Assembly (NCBI GenBank): GCA_902464295.1
Contig: CABQIW010000031.1
Span: 1-22,633, forward strand
Reading direction: 5' to 3'
Origin: an uncultured Eggerthella sp.
GTDB taxonomy: Bacteria; Actinomycetota; Coriobacteriia; Coriobacteriales; Eggerthellaceae
Length of the DNA stretch: 22,633 nucleotides
How positions within the stretch are numbered: the first letter of the stretch is position 1; the number at the start of each line of letters is the position of its first letter. The position numbers and the translations under genes were made by a program. The notes beneath the pieces were generated by a model. The model saw only the letters and a list, made by a program, of their open reading frames with translations. It was not told the origin of the DNA and ran no database searches. Below, in pieces: positions 12,503-20,408 of the stretch.

Positions 12503-14943
12503 GAGTCGATGAAGGAACGGAAGATGCGACGGCGCTGCTCGCGTGCACGCTTGTGTTTGTGCGCACCGATGATGAGTATTGCATTTCCGCCAATGAGGAG
12601 CACGAATGCCACGCACATGACGCCGAGTGTAGCAGCGCCGGTCTTGTCGAACGAAGCCTTTGGCGTGGACAGTCCATCGTTGCTCGTAGCGCTTGTTTGT
12701 TGGGGAGCTTTAGCTTTATCTTCGTGGGCTTCATCCTGTTGCTCTGCGCCGTTTTTATCTCCTTGTTTTGGCTCGGGTTGAGACTCGGTGGGTGCTAGGG
12801 AATCGTTGGCACCTTCGCCTGCGTCAGCATCATCAGGCGGTTCTGCTTCAGCGGGAGGCTGATTCTCTTCCGGGGTGGTGCTTGGTGGTTGATCCTGTCC
12901 GTTTTTGTTCGATTCGTCTTGCGGGGGCGTTTCGGATTCTTTTGGCTCGTCTGGCTCATCATCTTCCCATTGGGCATAGAGAACGACCGTGCTGTTGTCT
13001 TCTGCGCGGAGGTTCTTTACCAGTTGTTCGTCCTCGTAGCTTGTTCCTGTTCCGTCAGGTGCGGTATTCCATGAAACCCAGTGAGCACCTTCCTTTTCGA
13101 ACGTGTTGGGATGAAGCGTTTCGGCGATGTCATAAGCGAACGATTGCGCTTCCATAGATCCTGTGCCGCCGTTTTCTTCGAACACGACGAGGCACCGGTT
13201 TGCCATCCAAGTAGCGTAGAGCGTAACAACTTCATTTGCCCGATCAGCTAGATTCAGTACGAATTCTTCATTGTCGTACCAGATGTCGGGGACGAAAGGA
13301 CTGTTGTTCCACTTGAGCCAGTGAAATCCTTCGCGTTCAAACCGATTGGGGTTGAGCGAGGCAAGCCGATCAAAGGTGAGCTCCTGGTCAGTCATTGTGC
13401 CATTTCCGCCCGTCGCCTCAAAGGCGACGAAATACGTGATAGGCTCCCATTGCGCATAAAGACGGATCACGCTCCCTTCGGCAGTTGCAAGATTTTCGAC
13501 TATCTGTTCGTTGGTGAAAGTGGTTCCATTGCCCTGTGGGTCGCTATTCCATCCAGCAAAAAGGTAGCCACTTTTCTCATATCGGTTGAAGCAAAGGGGC
13601 ACAGCAGTATCGTATAAAAGCTGCTGATCGGGCATCTCTCCGCTTCCTCCCTGGCTCTGGAAAGAGATACGATACGAATTCGGCTGCCATAAAGACTTGA
13701 CCGTTATATCTGAATACACCGCAGAAAAGCTTCGATCCCAATCGATGAAGGTATAGCCGGTCCGAAATGGTGTGTAGGGAGCGGTGGCTTTAGAGCCAAA
13801 GTTGATTCTTTGAGACGAAAGAGTTTCGCCTTCTGCGCCAATGAACGTTACGGTGGGGTTCTTAGCCCATACAGCAAAGACGGTGGTTGCAGTCGAGGGC
13901 ATCGTCATCTTAGTGATCAAGCTTGGTTTAGCAGCGTTGAAAGCGTTTTGATTGGTGATAACGGCAAGTTTCGTCTTGGACCACCCGAGAAAGGTATAAC
14001 CTTCACGGACGGGCCTAATAGTGGTGAGGTCGAACGTGCTTCCTTCAGTGTGGTAGCCTGCATAGTTATTTGCTTTCGGGTCGGAGTAGATTCCAGAAGA
14101 GGTGCCGCCGGTGAGGTCATAGGCAAGTCCGTAGGAGCGGGTGAAGGTGATGTCATCAACAAGATTGCCTGCATTAGGTCCCGCGGAGCTTATTGCTTTG
14201 AAGGTGAATCGGGTTGTTGTCTGTCCGTTTGGAATAACGTAGGTTCCCGTATAGGTTTCCCAATCTACGTTCTGCAATCGTTCATTATCGTAGTTTGCAG
14301 AAGAGGGTGTTGCGATGATCGTGCCCACGCTACCTGTTTTGTTTCCTAGTCCATTGGTAGTAGTTCGTGTGGCATTTTGGGCGACTTGAGACGAAGGCGA
14401 CCCGATCATGACCGACATGGAATCGAGATGAGTTTTCGATCTTGAGCAATGCCTGAGTGACCATTTGTATATGGCTCCCGGCTCGGATGAAATATCTTGG
14501 TAGATGTATGTGCCGGTTTGTCCAGCTGTGAGTTCTGCATAGTAATTGCCGTTAAGTTCTCGTTGGATTTCCACACAATTAGCAACTTGAGCTCCGACAC
14601 CGTTTTCCCATGTATTTGAAGGGTCATATGTCTGATTCGAGTTCCATCCAAACTGTGCTTTATCGAAATGAGAGGGGAGCGCTGCCCAAACATACTTATG
14701 AGGGTGTTTGCTGCAATCGTTTCCGTTAGCCATTTTGAGCTTGTTCAGGTCGAGATAGATCCACGATTCAGAACAGTCATAAACTTCTTTCATGGCATAG
14801 CTGAAGGTGCTATTGATGATCTGGGTTGTTGCTGCCTCTGCACTCTTTGTTGGGGCAAACAGAGCAACAAGAGCAAGAAGGGTACTGATGAAAGCGAAGA
14901 GGACCGATGCGCGCTGCTGAGCGCAAAGAAAGCGATGCTTCAT
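12499..14943 (-). CDS. Sortase-anchored surface protein with InlB-type beta-repeats (FDKTG signal)
   Basis: This 814-aa protein has a signal peptide (about residues 1-37, ending S-A-E-A). Residues ~38-270 look like a jelly-roll, possibly carbohydrate-binding, module (G-A-I-Y-K-W-S-L-R-H, then D-D-I-T-F-T). Five Listeria/Bacteroides-type InlB-B repeats follow at roughly 272-360, 362-420, 421-500, 501-580 and 581-660, marked by G-Y-x-F-x-G-W and V-x-L-Y-A-x-W. The last three form an 80-residue tandem family. A Pro/Glu/Asp/Gln-rich stalk spans 661-760. The end is a cell-wall sorting signal: F-D-K-T-G at 765-769, a hydrophobic stretch, then K-H-K-R-A-R-E-Q-R-R-R. GAGAGGA precedes the start by 9 bases. 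ATGA overlaps link it to both neighbours. It is probably an adhesin; the ligand is unknown. Confidence 0.92.
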   Translation of the reverse strand: MKHRFLCAQQRASVLFAFISTLLALVALFAPTKSAEAATTQIINSTFSYAMKEVYDCSESWIYLDLNKLKMANGNDCSKHPHKYVWAALPSHFDKAQFGWNSNQTYDPSNTWENGVGAQVANCVEIQRELNGNYYAELTAGQTGTYIYQDISSEPGAIYKWSLRHCSRSKTHLDSMSVMIGSPSSQVAQNATRTTTNGLGNKTGSVGTIIATPSSANYDNERLQNVDWETYTGTYVIPNGQTTTRFTFKAISSAGPNAGNLVDDITFTRSYGLAYDLTGGTSSGIYSDPKANNYAGYHTEGSTFDLTTIRPVREGYTFLGWSKTKLAVITNQNAFNAAKPSLITKMTMPSTATTVFAVWAKNPTVTFIGAEGETLSSQRINFGSKATAPYTPFRTGYTFIDWDRSFSAVYSDITVKSLWQPNSYRISFQSQGGSGEMPDQQLLYDTAVPLCFNRYEKSGYLFAGWNSDPQGNGTTFTNEQIVENLATAEGSVIRLYAQWEPITYFVAFEATGGNGTMTDQELTFDRLASLNPNRFEREGFHWLKWNNSPFVPDIWYDNEEFVLNLADRANEVVTLYATWMANRCLVVFEENGGTGSMEAQSFAYDIAETLHPNTFEKEGAHWVSWNTAPDGTGTSYEDEQLVKNLRAEDNSTVVLYAQWEDDEPDEPKESETPPQDESNKNGQDQPPSTTPEENQPPAEAEPPDDADAGEGANDSLAPTESQPEPKQGDKNGAEQQDEAHEDKAKAPQQTSATSNDGLSTPKASFDKTGAATLGVMCVAFVLLIGGNAILIIGAHKHKRAREQRRRIFRSFIDS
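12964..13683 (-). repeat. Three 80-residue coding tandem repeats (InlB-B type)
   Basis: Residues 421-500, 501-580 and 581-660 of the 814-aa surface protein align end to end: each has [FV]-x-[AE]-x-G-G-x-G-x-M, then N-x-[FY]-E-[KR], then W-N-x-x-P, and ends V-x-L-Y-A-x-W. They have diverged at the DNA level, which makes current slippage unlikely. Confidence 0.8.
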
Positions 14944-17900
14944 TGAGAAATCCTCTCCGATGAACCGAGCATATTGGCCGCAATGGCAGCGGTGATCGAT
15001 TGGGCTTTCTTACGATGGAGATACGAGATTCTGATGAAGCTGATTCCGATAAACGCGACAATTCCTGCGGCAATGAGGAGCGGTAGTAGCGCACTTCCGG
15101 TTTTGGCAAAGGTACCCTTTTGTTCGGGAGTAGGGGTTTCGGAAGCAGGAACGGGCTCATTGGGGTTCGATGCCGTAGGAGGCTCTTCGGGAACAACGAC
15201 GCGCACGGTCTGATTCTCGTCTTCGGGGTCTTCATGCGTGGCGATCTCGGATTCATCGCACAGGAGCTTTTCATAGACGACTAGCTCCGTTCCTGGTTCA
15301 AGTGCGCTTGCATTGAAGTTGAAAGAGACCTCGATCGAGCCGTGCTCTGCCTGCGGGGTGAAGGTGGTTTCACTCGAGATAGCAGTGTCTGCATCGTCGG
15401 TTAGCGGGATGGCCTGGACCTCGCCTTGTTCGTCAACCTCTTTTTTCATGAGCGTCCCCATAACGCGGTATGGTTTGTTCGGACTGAGGTTCTCGAGCGC
15501 TACGGTGTCAATCACGTGCACTTCGGCATCGTTCAATATCTCATGATCGCCATCGCTCTCATCGAGCGCGGTCGTTGCGATGCGTGGCTTTGTGGTCGAC
15601 ACGGTTTGTTCGCTGTTGTCTCGTTCGTGGTGCTCGAGGATGACCGCATCGTCTTTCAGGAGCGTCTCGTATACGACAACATCCTGAGGCGTTTCTGCAA
15701 GACCATCGAGAGGGATCTTCACCTCGGTTGTGCCGCTCGATGCGCTCGGGGTGAACGTTGTTTCGCCTGCAGCACCTTCAAGCTGGCTTCCTGTTTCAGG
15801 GTCCACGAGTGTTGCGCGTAGAGTGTATACGCTGTTAGCTTCAAGATTTCCATAGCGCACGTGGTCGTTGATCGCTCCTTCTTGCGCGATGTTCACGAGC
15901 TTGTCGTGATCGTTCGCGTCGGAAGCGGTGGTAACGATCCAGGGCTGCGCGGGATCGTGGTCTTCGATCACGCCGAAATCAAGGCGCTGCTGTTCGCGAT
16001 AGATCGAGAACGTGGTGGTTACGAGCTCGAGTCCTTCGTTAGCAGCGCACGGAAGCTCTTCGAGCGTATAGGTGTCGTAGGGCAGAGCGCCCAGTTCATC
16101 ACGCGCTTCAGTGGTGAAGGTGTCGCTCGCTTTGCCGAACCACACGCCGCGGCCAGCTTTGCGCCCTTCCTCTTCGTCGTTCGCGTTGGTCTCGTGCGTA
16201 TGCTTCACGAAAGCCGAAGAAGTGTCGATCTCTCCATTGGCATCGGTGACGACCACATGCGCTTCACCGGTGGTTTGCGACGTTATCTTGAACGGCACGT
16301 CGGCCAGACGCTCATTGTTCGTCTCGCGAACTTTGATGAAATTGAGGTCACCGCGTTTCACGAAATTCTTGAATGCCGGTTCATGCGTGCCTTCAGCACT
16401 GTCGGAAAAGCGAACGATCTGTCCGTCGGCAGTTATGCTGAACGGCCGCGGGTCGCCATCCGAAAGGTTGTACCCGTCGCCTGCGCTTACTTCGGTGAGC
16501 ATGTATTCGCCGTAGGGCAGGGTGGTAGGTGCGAGTGCTGCTTTACCTTCCTTTGCAACGAGCGTGGCGCATACTTCTCCTGGCTGATAGAAGATACCAT
16601 CGACTTTGACCTCGTGGCTATTGTTGTTGGTGATAGTGAAGGTGGTGTTCTCCAACGTGCCTGAGCCGAGAGCGCTTTGTAGTCCCGATTCCGCATCGCG
16701 CTTTTCAAGCTCAAGACCACCGCGCATGATGTTGTCAACGATGATCGGGGTATTGTAGCTTGAGACCGCTTCCGCGCTGTTCGCGCATCCAGTGACCGTC
16801 CGCACGACGGCTGACTCATTGATCTTGTAGCCAGTCGGTGCTTTTGTTTCACGGATCTCATACGTTCCTATCGGTAGTGTGATCACGCCTGTGGTGTCAT
16901 AGAAGAAATCATCGCCGCTTATTTTGCAACCATCGCCTTTGCGTAAGTCGACCAAGCCATGCTCGTCAGTTTCCACGATCCAAGTGCGCAGAGGGTCTAC
17001 TTTGCTGTAATCGTGTTCAAGGGTAGGGAAGAAGCGAATCGTGAATTCTGCGCCTGCGAATGAACTTGCGCCTCCTTGAATGTTGTTGTAGCTGTCATTG
17101 TAGACGTAGTCGGAATCGTGCTTGGCAAGCAGGATGGGGGTTGGATCGTTTTGAGCCACTTCGTTAAGCGTTACCTCATTCGTTTTACCAGCTGAAACGG
17201 TTGCCTCATGAACGCTAGAATCGAGTGCAAAACCATCCGGAGTTGAAAGTTCTTTTATGTAATAGGTGCCGACGGGAAGTGCTTTCGATCGTACGCATCC
17301 TTGTGCATCGGTAGTGAGCATTTGTTCAAGATCGGTACAAGCTTCGTCTCCGTAGATACCATACTTTGCTCCTGCAAGCGAATAGCAAGGATTATTGTTC
17401 GAAATATCAGACAGTATGCTTTGCTTGTTCAATTTGAGATATCCAACAAGATCTTCGTGAACTTGAAAGGTGCCCACGATGTTCTGCATGTTGTGCCCGT
17501 CGATATCGGAGCAAACGTCTAGGAAGAATCGATAGTTCACTGTTTGAGTGGCATAATCGACCGCGGTTACTTCGACCCAGCCGCTCTGTACTTTCGGTTC
17601 TCCGGCACCGTTGTTGTCGACGTTTCCACCGCAATCGCCCCAGGCGAAATGCATGCCTCTTACATAGCTGTAGTCGTAGGAGCCTCCACCAGGGGTATGA
17701 ACGGTACCACCCGGGGCAACATGGTTTTGATCAGCATTAACGACCTCAGGATTGACGCAATGGTTGAAGTGCACTGCAAAGCCATAGGTGCCGCTCTTCT
17801 CGGGCCATCCCATTACTGCTGCCATATTGCCGCCTGGTTCACACGTGCGGATGAGCGCAGAATCGGCATCGAGAGAAAAGCGCTCGCCAACTACAGGATT

Positions 17901-18821
17901 TGCGGCACTGAAAAGGCTGAGCAGGGGAGGTTCGGTATTGAAAGCGCTCTCCTGGTCTTCGCCTTGCGCCTGTGTCTCGTTCCCATCGTCCAACACGATC
18001 TCGATCGCTCCTCCGAGTGGCGAAGCGCTGATGCAGATCGAGCCGTTTTGATAGACATATTGCGAAAGCTCGCTGCCCCCTTGCGTAACGCGAATAGTTT
18101 CGACATGCGAGGCCTTCTCTTCGTCATCGAAGAGTTTGAGGTTGATCGTGGGACTATCGGCACTGAAAACCTGCTCGAGGGTCTTCTCAGAAGCAACGCC
18201 ATCGATCGATTTTGCGATCTTCACGCTCCCGGGAAGCTCGGTGCGCTTTTGGTCGATCGGCATATACCACGCAACAGTGAGGTCGTCCTCGGCGTAGTGA
18301 GCGGGAAGCTCTATGATGCCCTCTTCGGCGTTATAGGTTGCCTCACTTGTGATATCCTGCGTACCTTTTCCCATTTCGCTTGTGCTCGCATAGTCTTTGA
18401 GCACGCGAAAGCGTCCTTCATCGCTTGAGGTGGGAAGAAGGGCGGGATGGCAGTTTGCGCGGATATAGGCATGCTCGTTATCGCACCACCTTTCGCCTGA
18501 GTTAACAGAGGTGAGATCGATAGCCCGATCAGCGAATGGCACGTTCGGCTCTATCTGATCAGGCTCGGCAAAATGATAGAGTATGCGAGCCGCAGAAGGG
18601 TGCGCTTCATCAGCCTTCGCAGGGGAAGCGATTCCTGGCAAGGCCAGGCAGGCAAGGCATGCTCCTAGGCAGAGCGCCATGAAAAAGTGCACGAATCGTT
18701 TTGTTCGCCAAGGGCGTCTTTCGCGTTCAGCGTGCGGATGGCAGCGGCGAGAAGCAACCTGCGTTTGCGCAGATGATCGCAAGAAGGTGTGGAGCTGAAG
18801 TGACGAACCAAAAAGAGGCAT
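14940..18821 (-). CDS. Large sortase-anchored adhesin/pilin-like protein with SpaA (Cna-B) and VaFE domains (FAKTG signal)
   Basis: This protein has 1293 aa from ATG 18821, with AAGGAAG 5 bases upstream; a GTG at 18836 overlaps that site and is less likely. The signal peptide has an unusually long basic n-region (~42 residues), a core at ~43-61 and ends near A-K-A-D-E-A. Residues 75-460 form a cysteine-containing N-terminal region (Cys113, 124, 327, 355, 397, 437) I cannot assign. Four SpaA/Cna-B-like domains follow, each with an E-box: Y-Y-I-K-E (520), Y-E-I-R-E (654), Y-M-L-T-E (773), Y-T-L-E-E (918); these often carry Lys-Asn isopeptide bonds. Two VaFE-type domains (~958-1076, ~1079-1208) end D-N-S-E-Q-T-V and D-E-N-Q-T-V. 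F-A-K-T-G at 1238-1242, a membrane helix and H-R-K-K form the sorting signal; 21 more residues follow. It is probably a stalk adhesin or pilus backbone. Confidence 0.92.
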   Translation of the reverse strand: MPLFGSSLQLHTFLRSSAQTQVASRRCHPHAERERRPWRTKRFVHFFMALCLGACLACLALPGIASPAKADEAHPSAARILYHFAEPDQIEPNVPFADRAIDLTSVNSGERWCDNEHAYIRANCHPALLPTSSDEGRFRVLKDYASTSEMGKGTQDITSEATYNAEEGIIELPAHYAEDDLTVAWYMPIDQKRTELPGSVKIAKSIDGVASEKTLEQVFSADSPTINLKLFDDEEKASHVETIRVTQGGSELSQYVYQNGSICISASPLGGAIEIVLDDGNETQAQGEDQESAFNTEPPLLSLFSAANPVVGERFSLDADSALIRTCEPGGNMAAVMGWPEKSGTYGFAVHFNHCVNPEVVNADQNHVAPGGTVHTPGGGSYDYSYVRGMHFAWGDCGGNVDNNGAGEPKVQSGWVEVTAVDYATQTVNYRFFLDVCSDIDGHNMQNIVGTFQVHEDLVGYLKLNKQSILSDISNNNPCYSLAGAKYGIYGDEACTDLEQMLTTDAQGCVRSKALPVGTYYIKELSTPDGFALDSSVHEATVSAGKTNEVTLNEVAQNDPTPILLAKHDSDYVYNDSYNNIQGGASSFAGAEFTIRFFPTLEHDYSKVDPLRTWIVETDEHGLVDLRKGDGCKISGDDFFYDTTGVITLPIGTYEIRETKAPTGYKINESAVVRTVTGCANSAEAVSSYNTPIIVDNIMRGGLELEKRDAESGLQSALGSGTLENTTFTITNNNSHEVKVDGIFYQPGEVCATLVAKEGKAALAPTTLPYGEYMLTEVSAGDGYNLSDGDPRPFSITADGQIVRFSDSAEGTHEPAFKNFVKRGDLNFIKVRETNNERLADVPFKITSQTTGEAHVVVTDANGEIDTSSAFVKHTHETNANDEEEGRKAGRGVWFGKASDTFTTEARDELGALPYDTYTLEELPCAANEGLELVTTTFSIYREQQRLDFGVIEDHDPAQPWIVTTASDANDHDKLVNIAQEGAINDHVRYGNLEANSVYTLRATLVDPETGSQLEGAAGETTFTPSASSGTTEVKIPLDGLAETPQDVVVYETLLKDDAVILEHHERDNSEQTVSTTKPRIATTALDESDGDHEILNDAEVHVIDTVALENLSPNKPYRVMGTLMKKEVDEQGEVQAIPLTDDADTAISSETTFTPQAEHGSIEVSFNFNASALEPGTELVVYEKLLCDESEIATHEDPEDENQTVRVVVPEEPPTASNPNEPVPASETPTPEQKGTFAKTGSALLPLLIAAGIVAFIGISFIRISYLHRKKAQSITAAIAANMLGSSERISQ

Positions 18822-18841
18822 AAGAACTTCCTTCACTCAGG

Positions 18842-18967
18842 GTGGAATGCTTGTTTACGCTTTAGTGTGAAAGTCGAACCTCAATAAAACTTGAAAAATA
18901 TCTGATGTAATATGAAGAGCTAACTTACAAAAATTTGAACTTTTTCTGAATTGCGTAAGGGGAAACT
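18842..18967. promoter_or_regulatory. AT-rich divergent intergenic region between the surface operon and gshA
   Basis: These 126 bases separate two divergent starts and must hold both promoters. They are clearly richer in A/T than the surroundings (TTGAAAAATA at 18891, TAATATGAAG at 18908, AAAAATTTGAAC near 18930). I could not find a -35/-10 pair with acceptable spacing on either strand, so individual boxes are not assigned. Confidence 0.4.
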
Positions 18968-20263
18968 ATGACGGAAGCTGAAAAGAATCGTTCATCACTC
19001 ATCGCCTATTTCGAATCGGGATCGAAGGATAACGATCAAAAACTCGGTGTCGAAGTTGAGCATTTCATCATTGTGACCAGCGACGGAACCCCTTTTACCT
19101 ATGTCGCGCAAGGCTCTATTCCCGGAGTGCATGAGGTGCTGGAACATCTGCTTTCCACCTATCCGATCATCTATCAGAATTCAGAAGGCGAACTGATCGG
19201 GTGTGCCAATGAAGAGGCATCGATCACGCTCGAACCCTCTTCTCAGATAGAGATCTCGATCGCGCCGTTTTCCGAAGTTGCGCGGATCGAAGCTGCCTAC
19301 GAGCACTTTCGTGCTGCGATCGATCCGTACCTTTCTGTGCATGGGGCGAAGCTGGTGAATGCAGGCTACCATCCTACGCGCAAGGCAGAAGAGCTCACCC
19401 TCATTCCCAAAGAACGGTATCGCCTGATGGACAAGCATTTTGCAGACCTGGGAACGCTCGGTTTGCGCATGATGCGCGCTTCGGCTTCCACGCAGGTCTC
19501 GATCGATTACACCAGCGAAGCAGATGCCGTGCGTAAGATGCGCATCGCAAGCGCGCTCGCTCCGATCCTTGGCGCGATAGCGGACAACGTGGCGGTCTAT
19601 GAGCGTGAGGTAGGTGCTTATCCGCTCGTTCGCCTAGCGGTATGGCGCAACGTCGATGACGATCGTTGTGGTGTGGTGCCAGGTGTTTTCAAGCCAGGGT
19701 TCGGGTTCGGAGCATATGCTGATTGGTTGCTTTCGACATCGCCCATTTTTATCAATGCGAAACAGCCGGATGGAACCACCGTAGAACAGGCGGAGTCTGC
19801 GCGCAGCGCGGCTGAGATCTACAAGAATACCGCTATGACGAAGGCTGATATCGAGCATCTTATTTCTATGTTCTGGCCCGATGTGCGCTTGAAGCGTTTT
19901 GTTGAGATCCGTCCAGCGGATTCACTGCCGCAGGAGTATCTGACGGGTTATGCCGCGCTCATAAAGGGACTCTTTTATAGTGAGGAGAGCATGCGCGCGC
20001 TCGAGCAGGAGTTTGGTGTTCGAAAAGATACTCAAGGCGAAGATATCTGGCCGCTTGATGAGCGAGCAGTGGAAGATGCGATCGATGCGATTCGTTCGCG
20101 TGGGTATGAAGCGCGTTTCTATGGCGAAAAGGCAAAGAGCTTGCGCGTCTGGATCGAATTGCTCTTCGATCTCGCACGAGCGGCGTTACCAGAAAACGAA
20201 AAGCCGTACCTTAAAGGTATTGAAGCATTTGCCCTGAACAAAACATGGAAGCTCGTTCGCTAG
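18968..20263 (+). CDS. gshA: Glutamate-cysteine ligase (GCS2 family)
   Basis: This enzyme joins L-glutamate and L-cysteine with ATP to give gamma-glutamylcysteine, the first step toward glutathione or an end-product thiol itself. The 431-aa length and motifs match the plant/actinobacterial GCS2 group: L-G-V-E-V-E-H-F (about residues 26-33), the glutamate-binding E-P-S-S-Q-I-E-I-S (89-97), M-R-A-S-A-S-T-Q-V-S-I-D, and F-V-E-I-R-P-A-D-S-L-P, where the R-P-A-D loop is conserved. AAGGGGAAA lies just before the ATG. No gshB or GshF-type ATP-grasp domain is present, so glutathione itself cannot be inferred. It is divergent from the surface-protein operon. EgtA-like enzymes of ergothioneine synthesis belong to the same family, but no egt genes are nearby. 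Confidence 0.9.
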   Translation: MTEAEKNRSSLIAYFESGSKDNDQKLGVEVEHFIIVTSDGTPFTYVAQGSIPGVHEVLEHLLSTYPIIYQNSEGELIGCANEEASITLEPSSQIEISIAPFSEVARIEAAYEHFRAAIDPYLSVHGAKLVNAGYHPTRKAEELTLIPKERYRLMDKHFADLGTLGLRMMRASASTQVSIDYTSEADAVRKMRIASALAPILGAIADNVAVYEREVGAYPLVRLAVWRNVDDDRCGVVPGVFKPGFGFGAYADWLLSTSPIFINAKQPDGTTVEQAESARSAAEIYKNTAMTKADIEHLISMFWPDVRLKRFVEIRPADSLPQEYLTGYAALIKGLFYSEESMRALEQEFGVRKDTQGEDIWPLDERAVEDAIDAIRSRGYEARFYGEKAKSLRVWIELLFDLARAALPENEKPYLKGIEAFALNKTWKLVR

Positions 20264-20279
20264 AAGAGCGCTAGAGTCT

Positions 20280-20313
20280 ATTGTTGTCAAGGCAAAGTGC
20301 CTTAAATAACAAT
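20280..20313 (+). other. Two-part stem-loop after gshA
   Basis: An inner hairpin AAGGCA-AAG-TGCCTT (20289-20303) is flanked by a second complementary pair, ATTGTT (20280-20285) and AACAAT (20308-20313), giving 12 bp around a 3/4-base internal loop. No T-run follows, so it is not a classical terminator in either direction. It could be a weak terminator, an mRNA-stabilising end or a protein site. Confidence 0.45.
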
Positions 20314-20365
20314 GAAAAGACAATGGGTTATATCGAGCTATTACGCCGTACATTGCCTGAAATGT

Positions 20366-20374
20366 TGCTACAAT
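20366..20374 (+). promoter_or_regulatory. Putative extended -10 promoter of the lipoprotein gene
   Basis: TG-C-TACAAT matches the extended -10 pattern TGnTATAAT with one mismatch, 34 bases before the lipoprotein start. The TG extension can replace a -35 box, and none is obvious at normal spacing. Confidence 0.5.
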
Positions 20375-20408
20375 TACAGGCACATAAAAATCGACGAGAG
20401 GAGTAGCC

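Noticed and set aside
15861..18428. Long plus-strand open frames (267 and 294 codons) opposite the 1293-aa gene
   Set aside because: They are antisense shadows of a GC-rich coding strand, with no ribosome site and no recognisable domain; the minus-strand frame has signal peptide, domains and sorting signal.
18681..18719. Twin-arginine signal in the 1293-aa protein (E-R-R-P-W-R)
   Set aside because: The long basic n-region has R-R, but the residues after it and the distance to the hydrophobic core fit the Tat consensus poorly; Sec export is usual for sortase substrates.
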